From Lachnospiraceae bacterium (GTDB lineage Bacteria > Bacillota > Clostridia > Lachnospirales > Lachnospiraceae), in NCBI GenBank assembly GCA_022776305.1, contig JALFIB010000007.1:1-33394 (forward strand): a stretch of 33,394 bases of DNA. The letters are read 5' to 3'. This document shows positions 24,099 to 32,356 of this stretch, piece after piece. Each line of letters starts with the position of its first letter. The first letter of the stretch is position 1. Under the pieces are notes generated by a model, which was not told the DNA's origin, made no database searches, and saw only the letters and a program-made list of their open reading frames with translations. The position numbers and the translations under genes are program-made.

Positions 24099-25682
24099 AT
24101 GAATGAAAATTTCGATCAAGATTTTGAGCTTGATGATTATGAAATGCGCCGCAGAGAGCGGAGAAGAAAACGAAAACGAAAAGTAGCCATACAGAAAGCT
24201 ATTTTTATCATTGTATTTTTAGCAATTATTGCCCTTGGTGTTTTTGCCGGATTGAAATTCTTTCTCAAAGATGGTTTTTCCAATACAAACCAAAACACCT
24301 TGACACAAAATACACAGGAAAATACCCAGACAGAGCAACTGCAGCAAACACAGCCTGTGGAAACAGAAGTTGAAACAGCTTCCGAAGAAAACCTTCCTTC
24401 GGAAACAGAACCTTCTGACACATCCGGCGCTTCTTCCGGCGAGGTAACTTCTATTCTGGAGGAAGCAAAGCTTTTAGCTATGGGATACGACTATGACGGT
24501 GCGATCCAACTGTTAAAAACAGTACCTTCTTATGAAGCTAACGCTGAGATAACTTCCGCCATAGAAGAATATGAAACCACAAAAGCTTCCTGTGTGGCTG
24601 TAGATGTGACAACCGTACCACACATTTTTTATCATTCTCTTGTGAATGAACCGGAACGGGCATTCAGCGCATCGGTGATGGGACAAGGCCAGGCGGACGG
24701 CATGAATGCCTGGATGACTACAGTGGAAGAGTTTGATAAGATCACGCAGGCCATGTATGACAACGGCTACGTCTTCGTTCGCCTCCGTGACCTCGTAGTG
24801 GAAAGCACCGATGAAAATGGAAACGTTACGTTCACACCAAATAACAACCTGCTGCTGCCGCCCGGGAAAAAAGCGGTTGTCCTCTCTGTAGACGACCTAA
24901 GCTACTACCACTCCTACGAGGCTGCCGGATATCCGGATAAGCTTATCATAGACGAAAACGGAGAAGTAAAATGTCACTACGTCTCTTCTGACGGCACCGA
25001 GCAGGTAGGGGATTTTGACGTAGTTCCCCGGCTGAATACCTTTTTGGAAGAACACCCTGACGGCGCTTACAAGGGAGCCCGCGGCCTCATTGCTTTGACC
25101 GGCTACAATGGTGTCTTCGGGTACCGTACCGATGAAGATTATGAAACACGCGAACACCTCATGGAAGACCAGAGCAAATGGCTGAGTGAACATCCAGACT
25201 TTAACCGCCAGAGTGAGATTGAGGAAGCTACAAAAGTGGCAAATGCCATTAAAGAAAGCGGATGGGAATTTGCCAGCCATACCTGGGGACACTTAAGTGT
25301 GACGAACAAAACAGTAGAGGATCTGGAACGTGACAACACGAAATGGGTCAATAATGTCCAGAATATTGTAGGCCCCGTGGATACCATTATTTTTGCACAC
25401 GGCAATGACATCGGCGACTGGCAGGACTACAGCAGTGATAATGAAAAGTTCCAATACTTTAAGAGCGCAGGCTATAACTTCTACTGTAACGTAGACGGTT
25501 CCGTTCCTTATTGGGTACAGATCCGGAGCAATTACGTAAGGCAGGGCCGTATCAATCTGGACGGCTACATGCTCTACCAGTCCAGCATCGGTGCAACCAC
25601 CGTTTTAGACAATATGTTCAAAGCCTCCTCTGTGTTTGATTCAAGACGGCCTACACCGGTCGTAGCAAACGGGGAAGCCTGA
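24099..25682 (+). CDS. membrane-anchored polysaccharide deacetylase-family protein
   Basis: The protein (527 aa) has a short acidic N-terminus, a basic stretch (RRRERRRKRKRKV) and one membrane segment at about residues 30-50 (FIIVFLAIIALGVFAGLKFF). A Gln/Thr/Glu-rich linker follows (~55-115). The extracellular part carries NodB-type motifs: the metal-binding Asp pair in VVLSVDDLSYY and the His pair in ASHTWGHLS. A large insert separates them, so the catalytic domain is atypical. It probably trims N-acetyl groups from cell wall or surface glycans. The frame extends to 24024, but AAGGGGG lies eight bases before the ATG at 24099, which also gives a sensible type II membrane protein. Confidence 0.8.
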   Translation: MNENFDQDFELDDYEMRRRERRRKRKRKVAIQKAIFIIVFLAIIALGVFAGLKFFLKDGFSNTNQNTLTQNTQENTQTEQLQQTQPVETEVETASEENLPSETEPSDTSGASSGEVTSILEEAKLLAMGYDYDGAIQLLKTVPSYEANAEITSAIEEYETTKASCVAVDVTTVPHIFYHSLVNEPERAFSASVMGQGQADGMNAWMTTVEEFDKITQAMYDNGYVFVRLRDLVVESTDENGNVTFTPNNNLLLPPGKKAVVLSVDDLSYYHSYEAAGYPDKLIIDENGEVKCHYVSSDGTEQVGDFDVVPRLNTFLEEHPDGAYKGARGLIALTGYNGVFGYRTDEDYETREHLMEDQSKWLSEHPDFNRQSEIEEATKVANAIKESGWEFASHTWGHLSVTNKTVEDLERDNTKWVNNVQNIVGPVDTIIFAHGNDIGDWQDYSSDNEKFQYFKSAGYNFYCNVDGSVPYWVQIRSNYVRQGRINLDGYMLYQSSIGATTVLDNMFKASSVFDSRRPTPVVANGEA

Positions 25683-25700
25683 GTTTCCTTCCTGTGATCA

Positions 25701-25762
25701 AGCGGATATTCGCCATCCGCTTCGCTACTTTTTTTAACCGAATAACTGCTTCGGTTAAAAAA
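25701..25762 (+). terminator. Double hairpin terminator region after the deacetylase gene
   Basis: A 7-bp stem (25701-25707 with 25715-25721) is followed by CTTTTTTT after eight bases. The T-run is itself the arm of a perfect 13-bp stem (25730-25742 with 25750-25762). The second stem starts with T6 and ends with A6. Together they should stop transcription before spoVAF. Confidence 0.7.
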
Positions 25763-25791
25763 GTATAAAAACAGAAAATCCGGACATTCTA
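25763..25791 (+). promoter_or_regulatory. Sigma-G-like (forespore) promoter of spoVAF
   Basis: GTATA (25763-25767) and CATTCTA (25785-25791) are separated by 17 bp. This matches the known sigma-G pattern (GHATR and CATnnTA with 17-18 bp). It lies 59 bases before the ATG. No good sigma-A promoter is present in the same gap, which fits forespore-only expression. Confidence 0.6.
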
Positions 25792-25849
25792 CTTTTATGA
25801 TGACAGCATGTTCTTCCGACGTGCAAATATAAAACGGAGGACCGAAATA

Positions 25850-27211
25850 ATGCCAGAAATACAGAATGTCTGTAAGGAAATAAGTGAAAACAGAGAACTA
25901 ATGAGACATCTTCTGCCCATTCAGGAAAGTTTTGACCTGATCCAGCGGGATATCCGCATCGGCGGCAGGGATGCCTCATTTTATTTTCTTGACGGTATGC
26001 TAAAAGATGAAACCATGCTGAAGATCATGGATTCCCTTTTGAAAATACAGGAATCCGATATGCCTTCCGATGCCACCTGCTTTTCCCAAAACTGTATCCC
26101 CTACGTCGAAGTAGATATTTACGGTGATTATGACCAGATCATCCGGAATATCCTCTCCGGTGTTCTGGTGCTTTTTATTGACGGATACGAGGCCGGGATC
26201 GCAATCGACTGCAGGACTTATCCCATGCGCAGCGTGGAAGAACCGGAAAAAGATAAATCACTGCGCGGTTCAAAGGATGGATTTGTAGAGACTGTAGTAT
26301 TCGATACAGCGCTCATAAGGCGTCGGATCCGCGATCCGGGCCTTGTCATGGAAATGCTGGAAGTGGGCACCTCTTCCCGCTCCGATGTGGTGCTCTGCTA
26401 CATGAAAGATCTAGTCGATCCGAACCTTCTGTCCAACTTACGGAAAAAAATCCAATCGATCCAGACTCCTGACCTTTGTATGAACCAGCAAAGCCTTGCA
26501 GAAGCCTTGATCGGCTCCAGATGGTACAACCCATTTCCAAAATTCAAATTTACTGAGCGCCCAGACACAGCAGCTGCCTGCATCATGGAAGGGAAAGTCA
26601 CGATACTGGTGGACAACTCCCCCGCTGCTATGATCCTCCCCACTTCCATCTTCGACATGATCGAGGAAGCAAACGACTATTATTTTCCGGCCTGGACTTC
26701 TCTCTACCTGAAAATATCCCGGGTGATCATTTTGCTGCTGACCGTTTTTTTAACACCTGTCTTTCTCCTTTTTATGAGATATCCCCAGTGGATCCCGCCT
26801 GCTCTTGATTTTATCGCCGTAAAAGATGTGGTCAACATCCCTTTGATCTACCAATTTTTAATACTGGAGCTTGCCATCGACGGCCTGCGACTGGCCGCAC
26901 TGAACACGCCAAACATGCTGAGCACTTCCTTCAGTGTTTTTGCCGGTCTGGTACTGGGTGAATTTTCCGTTAACTCCGGATGGTTTAACTCCGAGATCAT
27001 GCTGTATATGGCTTTTGTCGCCATTGCTAACTATACCCAGCCCAATTTTGAACTTGGTTATGCCGTAAAATTCATGCGGATCATGCTGTTGATCCTCACC
27101 GCACTTTGGGGATGGGTCGGTTTCCTTCTTGGCTGCATCCTCCTGCTCCTGCTGCTCTCTACTAACAAAACCCTCTCCGGCAGGAACTACCTCAATGTGA
27201 AACTTCCTTAA
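25850..27211 (+). CDS. spoVAF: GerA-family spore membrane protein, stage V sporulation protein AF-like
   Basis: The 453-aa protein matches the GerA family: a soluble N-terminal part (~280 residues, with the FIDGYEAGIAIDCRTYPMRSVEEPEKDKSLRG pattern, seen as VLFIDGYEAGIAIDCRTYP then SLRGSKDGFVET) and a C-terminal membrane part with about five segments. The PAAMILPTSIFDMIEEANDYYF stretch marks the junction. SpoVAF is close to germinant receptor A subunits and sits in the forespore inner membrane. It usually ends the spoVA operon, but here it stands alone after a terminator, with a sigma-G-like promoter. The frame extends to 25808, but GGAGG nine bases before the ATG at 25850 decides the start. 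A GerA receptor subunit is an alternative. Confidence 0.85.
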   Translation: MPEIQNVCKEISENRELMRHLLPIQESFDLIQRDIRIGGRDASFYFLDGMLKDETMLKIMDSLLKIQESDMPSDATCFSQNCIPYVEVDIYGDYDQIIRNILSGVLVLFIDGYEAGIAIDCRTYPMRSVEEPEKDKSLRGSKDGFVETVVFDTALIRRRIRDPGLVMEMLEVGTSSRSDVVLCYMKDLVDPNLLSNLRKKIQSIQTPDLCMNQQSLAEALIGSRWYNPFPKFKFTERPDTAAACIMEGKVTILVDNSPAAMILPTSIFDMIEEANDYYFPAWTSLYLKISRVIILLLTVFLTPVFLLFMRYPQWIPPALDFIAVKDVVNIPLIYQFLILELAIDGLRLAALNTPNMLSTSFSVFAGLVLGEFSVNSGWFNSEIMLYMAFVAIANYTQPNFELGYAVKFMRIMLLILTALWGWVGFLLGCILLLLLLSTNKTLSGRNYLNVKLP

Positions 27212-27230
27212 CAAAATGTATTAATCTTCC

Positions 27231-27260
27231 ATTCCTCTGCTGTACATACAGCGGGGGAAT
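27231..27260 (+). terminator. Probable terminator after spoVAF
   Basis: A 13-bp stem (27231-27243 with 27248-27260, two G-U pairs) has a four-base loop. The following TTCCAAAGTTTTCC is a poor U-tract, so termination may be partial. Confidence 0.55.
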
Positions 27261-27274
27261 TTCCAAAGTTTTCC

Positions 27275-27303
27275 TTGCCTCACCCTTTCGTCTACTTTAT
27301 AAT
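27275..27303 (+). promoter_or_regulatory. Promoter of the aldo/keto reductase gene
   Basis: TTGCCT (27275-27280) and a perfect TATAAT (27298-27303) are 17 bp apart, about 33 bases before the expected ribosome binding site. Confidence 0.65.
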
Positions 27304-27342
27304 AAAAGAATGATAATTATATAAAACAAGGGAGGATTTTGC

Positions 27343-28302
27343 ATGAAATATATTGAAGTGGGAAAATCTGGGGTAAAAGCATCCAACCTGATCATGGGCT
27401 GCATGCGACTGAAAGGCAAGACCCCGACAGAGGCAGAAAAAATGATCCGCACTGCTTTAGAGGAAGGAATCAATTACTTTGACCATGCAGACGTATACGG
27501 AAGTGCGGGACATCGGGGAGAATGCGAAGAAATATTCGGAAAAGCCGTTGATCTTATGGATCCGTCTATCCGTGAAAAAATGATCATTCAAGGAAAATGC
27601 GGTATCGTAAAAGGTGAAGTGGGCGCTTATGATTTTTCAAAAGAACACATTTTGGAGGCTACCGATGGCATTTTAAAACGTTTACATACAGAGTATCTGG
27701 ACTTTCTCCTGCTGCACAGGCCGGATACGCTGGTAGAGCCGGAAGAAGTGGCAGAAGCCTTTGAGATCCTTCATACACAAGGAAAAGTCCGCCATTTCGG
27801 CGTATCAAACCACAAACCAATGCAGGTAGAACTGCTGCAGAAATACGTTCCTTTCAAACTTGAAGTCAATCAGCTCCAGCTGAGCATTGCCCATTCTCTG
27901 ATGATCGACTCCGGAATTGCAGCAAACATGGACATTGCCCAAGGATATGATAAAGAAGGTTCCGTACTGGAATACTCCAGACTTCGCGATATGACGATCC
28001 AGGCCTGGTCACCGTTCCAGCAGTCCGGCTTCGTCAGCTCCTCCCATGCCAATCCATTCCTCGGCGATATGGAGCATTTCGGAAAATTGAACGAAGTGAT
28101 CCGTCGTCTGGCACAAAAATACGAAGTGACCGATACAGCCATCGCAGTGGCTTGGATCACACGCCACCCGGCCAACATTCAGGTAATCCTTGGCACTATG
28201 AACCCTCAGCGCATGAAAGATGCCTGCAAAGGTTCTGATATTCCCCTTACCCGCAGTGAATGGTATGAATTGTATCAGGCTGCTGGGAAAAGACTTCCGT
28301 AA
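27343..28302 (+). CDS. aldo/keto reductase
   Basis: The (beta/alpha)8 oxidoreductase (319 aa) has the AKR tetrad: D47 and Y52 in FDHADVYG, K86 in IIQGKCG and H126 in LLLHRPD. FGVSNHKPMQVELL and the C-terminal TDTAIAVAWITRHPANIQVI belong to the NADPH-binding side. It resembles E. coli YdhF-type reductases. No Fe-S ferredoxin tail is present. The substrate is unknown. GGGAGGATTTTGC precedes the ATG. It is transcribed alone and ends ~70 bases before a hairpin cluster. Confidence 0.9.
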   Translation: MKYIEVGKSGVKASNLIMGCMRLKGKTPTEAEKMIRTALEEGINYFDHADVYGSAGHRGECEEIFGKAVDLMDPSIREKMIIQGKCGIVKGEVGAYDFSKEHILEATDGILKRLHTEYLDFLLLHRPDTLVEPEEVAEAFEILHTQGKVRHFGVSNHKPMQVELLQKYVPFKLEVNQLQLSIAHSLMIDSGIAANMDIAQGYDKEGSVLEYSRLRDMTIQAWSPFQQSGFVSSSHANPFLGDMEHFGKLNEVIRRLAQKYEVTDTAIAVAWITRHPANIQVILGTMNPQRMKDACKGSDIPLTRSEWYELYQAAGKRLP

Positions 28303-28372
28303 TTCTCTACGGTCGTCAAATATCCATTCTTCTCGTCGACAGAACAAGGAGTCGCTTTGTCCTATAACTTAT

Positions 28373-28506
28373 AAAAAAGTGTGCTTCGCACACTCTCGCG
28401 ACTTTATAAAGCGTCAGGAAGCACACTTTTTTCGCGCCGGATGCGTTTTGCGAAGCAAAAAAACTCTTCTCGCATCCGTGCGCATCTATGCACGAAGTGC
28501 TTTTTT
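28373..28506. repeat. Hairpin cluster with GCGAAGC mini-hairpins between converging genes
   Basis: About 135 bases fold almost completely. Stem A is 14 bp perfect (28373-28386 with 28419-28432) and ends in T6. Its left arm can instead form a 7-bp mini-hairpin with a TTC loop (28378-28394). Stem B is 12 bp with one bulge (28434-28445 with 28471-28483) and holds a 6-bp mini-hairpin with a GAA loop (28446-28460). Stem C (28490-28500) also has a GAA loop and is followed by T6. The reading GCGAAGC or its complement occurs in A and B. It may be a double terminator for both flanking genes, a small RNA, or a dispersed repeat. Confidence 0.6.
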
Positions 28507-28516
28507 ATTTCAATTC

Positions 28517-29065
28517 TTAATCTAGATATGTTTTACTGTCCGTCACCTGAACGTGCATCGGTGAAAAGCTCTCCGCAAGTTTCCTGATGCGCTCTTCATT
28601 TTCCCTGCTCTGTCCCGAGATACAATCTGTCAGATAAACGATCTCAAATCCTAGGTCGATTCCCTCAAGAAGCGTAGCCGCTACACAGCACTCTGCCACC
28701 ACACCGCTAAGAAATACCCGGTCTGACTGTTTTGCAAGGGCAATGAGTTCTTCAATTTTAAAAGAGGAATAGACAGACTTCTCAAACACAGGATATTTTT
28801 TTGCATACGGCTGCAGGGCTGCTACCAGTTCATTGCAAAATGGATCCTCATTTATCTCCTTATACTCCTGATTGTATCGCTGCCATGTGCCTACCGGCTG
28901 CTCCGGTGCCTGAAACTTTGTAAAAGCTACCTGCCCTATTGTTTCGCTGTCCAACAACCGTATGATACCATCGATAGATCTTGGCATAGAAGGACATTCC
29001 CACTCCTGCCCCGGCATGTATACATTCTGCATATCGATCACAAGCAGCAAATCTTTCTTCTTCAT
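28517..29065 (-). CDS. isochorismatase-family cysteine hydrolase
   Basis: The 182-aa enzyme has the catalytic triad of the family: D11 in LLLVIDMQNVY, K96 in VFEKSVYSSF and C127 in GVVAECCVAAT. The cis-peptide bond segment SGVVAE precedes the Cys. Family members hydrolyse nicotinamide, isochorismate, N-carbamoyl compounds or ureidoacrylate. The residues seen do not decide which. The metal-binding His motif of nicotinamidases (DxHxxxH) is absent, so nicotinamidase is less likely. GGAAGGAG precedes the ATG. It is divergent from the nucleoside phosphorylase. Confidence 0.85.
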   Translation of the reverse strand: MKKKDLLLVIDMQNVYMPGQEWECPSMPRSIDGIIRLLDSETIGQVAFTKFQAPEQPVGTWQRYNQEYKEINEDPFCNELVAALQPYAKKYPVFEKSVYSSFKIEELIALAKQSDRVFLSGVVAECCVAATLLEGIDLGFEIVYLTDCISGQSRENEERIRKLAESFSPMHVQVTDSKTYLD

Positions 29066-29143
29066 CCTAATCTCCTTCCCGTAGTGCTTCTTATTCCCGA
29101 TGCCTCGCTGTTTATTTTTTCACTTTTTCTATTGTTTATGCAC

Positions 29144-29172
29144 TTGCAATTCCTCTTGACAAATGATACGCT
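29144..29172 (+). promoter_or_regulatory. Tentative promoter of the nucleoside phosphorylase gene
   Basis: TTGCAA (29144-29149) and TACGCT (29167-29172) are 17 bp apart. A TGA directly before the -10 box gives an extended -10 (TGnTACGCT). The -10 match itself is weak. Confidence 0.35.
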
Positions 29173-29211
29173 GGAAAAAAAGAAATCTATGAAAACAAGA
29201 AGGTGCTACAT

Positions 29212-29997
29212 ATGAATAAAATGCCTCATATCCAACTTGATTCCAGTATCAACTGCTCCTGCGCGATCCTGCCCGGTGATCCTGCCCGTGTAGATGCCAT
29301 TGCCGCATATCTTGAAGATGTGCACGAAGAAGCATTTAACAGGGAGTACAAAAGCATCACAGGCACATACAAAGGTACACGCATTCTTGCCATCTCCACC
29401 GGAATGGGCGGTCCTTCCGCTGCAATCTGTGTGGAAGAGCTTGCCTGCATTGGCATCAAACATATCGTCCGCATCGGAAGCTGCGGTGCGCTGCAAAGCG
29501 GCCATCCATTAGGAGAACTGGTTTTGTGCGACCGTGCCGTCTGCGATGACGGGACAAGCCGGACTTATCTGCAGGCAGAAAAATTTATACGTCAGCTGGA
29601 AGAAAACCTTCCCTGTGAAGAGCCTCAGATCTCTTACGCCTATGCAGACGAAAAACTGCAAAATGCATGCCGGATGGCTGCTGAACAATTGCAGATTCCC
29701 TACGCAATCGGATCTACCCGCTGCCATGATGCCCTTTATTTAAACCAGAAAGCCCAGATCGACATGTATTATTCAAAACAGGGCGTTCTGGCTTCTGATA
29801 TGGAAACAGCAGCTATTTTTGCGGTAAGCGCCCTTCGGGATATCCAGGCAGCCAGTATCTTGAACGTAGTCGTCCAGTGGAAATCCAATATCACGGAAGG
29901 GATCTCTTCCTATAAATCTGGAGAAGATGCCACGGCCGCAGGAGAAAAGAATGAAATCCTGACTGCACTGGAAGCCCTTGTTCTGATCTCACAATAA
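29212..29997 (+). CDS. udp: uridine phosphorylase-like nucleoside phosphorylase
   Basis: This 261-aa enzyme of the PNP/UDP family I splits nucleosides with phosphate. The N-terminus CAILPGDPARVDAIAAYL and the phosphate site ISTGMGGPSAAICVEEL are typical. RIGSCGALQ follows, and the catalytic DMETAAIFA with GVLASDMET lies near the end. LNVVVQWKSNI is the usual C-terminal strand. Uridine phosphorylase is the most likely specificity, but purine nucleoside activity cannot be ruled out. AAGGTG lies seven bases before the ATG at 29212. An in-frame GTG at 29203 is rejected because it would lie in that site. It converges on topB with a 9-base gap and no terminator. Confidence 0.88.
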   Translation: MNKMPHIQLDSSINCSCAILPGDPARVDAIAAYLEDVHEEAFNREYKSITGTYKGTRILAISTGMGGPSAAICVEELACIGIKHIVRIGSCGALQSGHPLGELVLCDRAVCDDGTSRTYLQAEKFIRQLEENLPCEEPQISYAYADEKLQNACRMAAEQLQIPYAIGSTRCHDALYLNQKAQIDMYYSKQGVLASDMETAAIFAVSALRDIQAASILNVVVQWKSNITEGISSYKSGEDATAAGEKNEILTALEALVLISQ

Positions 29998-30006
29998 GAT
30001 TACCTT

Positions 30007-32226
30007 TTATTTTTCGTCCAGCCGGATTCCCGCAAGAGCAGCTGCGAAAGCATTGTTTACCGGCTCGGACGATTCTTTTTGCTGTTTTTTCATATAAGCT
30101 GCCACATCACGTTTTGTCACCCCGGCACCTTCTTTCTGTCTTCTCTCCTTGAATTTTTCCAATCGTTCCCGATAACCGCAGGCACAGAAAAAGGTAGCAT
30201 TCTCCTTTTCCCCTGAAAGCTCCATCTTTTTATGGCATACCGGGCATCTGGCATTTGAAAGCCTTGAGACAGTCTCACGGTATCCGCAATTCCTGTCCTG
30301 ACACACCAGCAGCTTTGCATTTTTCCCATTGACTGCTAAAAGCCTTTTCCCACAGTTCGGGCATTTTTTGTTTGTCATATTTTCATGACGGTAAGTCCCT
30401 TCCTGCGTATTGATCTCTCTGATCAGGTCTATGGTATAACTGCGTATCTCTTTCATAAACGTATCTCGCCTGATACTACCTTTGGCGATACGGGATAGTT
30501 TCATCTCCCAATCCGCAGTCAATTCAGGTTTTTTTAAGTCTTCCGGGACGAGTTGCAGCAGCTGCCTACCTTTCGCGGTAAGGTAGATTTCCTGCCCTCT
30601 TTTTTCCATAAGAAAGCTTCCGAAAAGCTTATCGATAATATCTGCCCGTGTGGCAACTGTCCCTAATCCACCTGTCTCAGTCAATGTTTTTGCCTGATCC
30701 CGATCGCTGCTTTCCATGTATTTCACCGGATTTTCCATTGCAGATAATAGGGTGGCTTCTTGGAAACGTGCAGGAGGTTTTGTTTTTCCCTCTTTACACA
30801 AAACGGCTCTCACAGGAAGCACCTGTCCCAGTGAAAAAGAAGGTAAAATCTGGTCTCTTATCTCATCTTCGTTTTCTTCTTGTTCTTCTGAAATATCGCC
30901 ATATGCTTCTTTCCATCCTAAAAAAAGTACCGTCTTACCCATTGCCCCGAACTGAAGAGTCTTTCCCTTTACACCTGCTCTGACAGTGGATTCTGCGGTA
31001 AGGATTGTCTCTTCATATTCAAAGGGAGGATACAATACTGCGAAAAACCGTCTCACCACAAGATCATACACTCTTCTCTCATCGACCGTCATATGTGACA
31101 GCTCCGGCACTTCTTCCGTAGGAATAATCGCATGGTGATCTGAAACCTTTGCATTATTTACAAATGCCATTTTTTCACTAAACTTTTTATTCTTTATTTT
31201 AGCTGCAATGGTTTTATAAGGACCTACACCGCAGGAATCTATACGTTCCCGCAATGTGGGCACAATATCCGAAGTGAGATATCTGGAATCCGTTCGCGGA
31301 TAAGTCAATACTTTATGGTTCTCGTAAAGCCTCTGCATAATATTCAGCGTTTCCTTTGCAGAATAACCAAACCTCCTATTACATTCTCTTTGGAGTTCTG
31401 TCAGGTCATAAAGTAAAGGAGCATAGGATTTTTTCTGCTTTTTCTCCACTTTCGTGATCTTTAAGCTGCTACCCTGCATCTCTTTTTTCATCTCTTCTGC
31501 GCGTTCTTTTGAAAATGTCCTGCAGCTGCCGGATCCCATATCTTTCCATTGGAATCGCACGCCTTGGCAATCTACCGTCAAAGTATAATAGCTCTCGGGC
31601 TGAAATTTTTTTATTTCTTCTTCACGTTTTGCGATCATAGCCAGCGTCGGCGTCTGTACACGTCCGCAGGAAAGCTGTGCATTATATTTACACGTCAGTG
31701 CTCTTGTTGCATTGATCCCTACCAGCCAGTCTGCCTCCGCCCGTGATACTGCCGCCCGGAACAAATTTTCATACTCTCTTGCATCCTTTAAATTCGCAAA
31801 CCCTTCCCGGATCGCTTTATCCGTAACAGAAGAAACCCATAGTCTTTTGCACGGCTTATGGCACCCTGCCTTTTGTAAAATCCAGCGAGCTACCAATTCA
31901 CCCTCCCGGCCTGCATCTGTAGCAATCACCACATTCTGCACATCTTTGCGGTTCAGCAGTGCATACACTTTTTTATACTGCTTCGCAGTCTGTCCAATCA
32001 CAACTGTCTGAAGCTTTTCCGGCATAATTGGCAGGTCATCAGCCTTCCATTCTTTATATTTCTTATCATATCCTTCCGGCGGCTGCAGCTCAATCAAATG
32101 TCCCAGCCCCCATGTAACAACGTAATCTTTTCCCTCTATAAAACCATCCGATTTCTGGTTACAGTGAAGTACACGTGCAATATCCCTTCCAACAGAGGGT
32201 TTCTCCGCTAATACTAATGTTTTCAT
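30007..32226 (-). CDS. topB: DNA topoisomerase III
   Basis: This type IA topoisomerase (739 aa) relaxes and decatenates DNA. The TOPRIM domain is at the N-terminus (LVLAEKPSVGRDIARVL, then ATDAGREGELVARWIL). The active-site tyrosine is Y309 in VLTYPRTDSRYL. SCGRVQTPTLAMI is another type IA signature. The C-terminus carries two four-Cys zinc ribbons: CPNCGKRLLAV...CQDRNCGYRE and CPVCHKKMELS...CACGYRE. Length is normal for chromosomal TopB; no integrative element genes surround it, so it is likely a housekeeping copy. GAGGAAG precedes the ATG. Confidence 0.95.
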   Translation of the reverse strand: MKTLVLAEKPSVGRDIARVLHCNQKSDGFIEGKDYVVTWGLGHLIELQPPEGYDKKYKEWKADDLPIMPEKLQTVVIGQTAKQYKKVYALLNRKDVQNVVIATDAGREGELVARWILQKAGCHKPCKRLWVSSVTDKAIREGFANLKDAREYENLFRAAVSRAEADWLVGINATRALTCKYNAQLSCGRVQTPTLAMIAKREEEIKKFQPESYYTLTVDCQGVRFQWKDMGSGSCRTFSKERAEEMKKEMQGSSLKITKVEKKQKKSYAPLLYDLTELQRECNRRFGYSAKETLNIMQRLYENHKVLTYPRTDSRYLTSDIVPTLRERIDSCGVGPYKTIAAKIKNKKFSEKMAFVNNAKVSDHHAIIPTEEVPELSHMTVDERRVYDLVVRRFFAVLYPPFEYEETILTAESTVRAGVKGKTLQFGAMGKTVLFLGWKEAYGDISEEQEENEDEIRDQILPSFSLGQVLPVRAVLCKEGKTKPPARFQEATLLSAMENPVKYMESSDRDQAKTLTETGGLGTVATRADIIDKLFGSFLMEKRGQEIYLTAKGRQLLQLVPEDLKKPELTADWEMKLSRIAKGSIRRDTFMKEIRSYTIDLIREINTQEGTYRHENMTNKKCPNCGKRLLAVNGKNAKLLVCQDRNCGYRETVSRLSNARCPVCHKKMELSGEKENATFFCACGYRERLEKFKERRQKEGAGVTKRDVAAYMKKQQKESSEPVNNAFAAALAGIRLDEK

Positions 32227-32247
32227 TTTTCTTCCTCGTATTTCAAT

Positions 32248-32276
32248 ATAATATCTTCTATACTAACATATATGAA
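32248..32276 (-). promoter_or_regulatory. topB promoter, sigma-A type
   Basis: TTCATA (32271-32276) and TATTAT (32248-32253) on the minus strand are 17 bp apart, close to the topB start. It diverges from the HAD gene promoter, the two -35 boxes being ~20 bases apart. Confidence 0.5.
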
Positions 32277-32297
32277 AAAGATTCTCGACCTTTTTTC

Positions 32298-32326
32298 TTG
32301 ATAAAAAAATTGTTTTTCTGTATACT
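32298..32326 (+). promoter_or_regulatory. Promoter of the HAD hydrolase gene, sigma-A type
   Basis: TTGATA (32298-32303) and TATACT (32321-32326) are 17 bp apart, 30 bases before the ATG. Confidence 0.65.
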
Positions 32327-32356
32327 TATTATAATTTATCTTTCTTGGAGGATATT

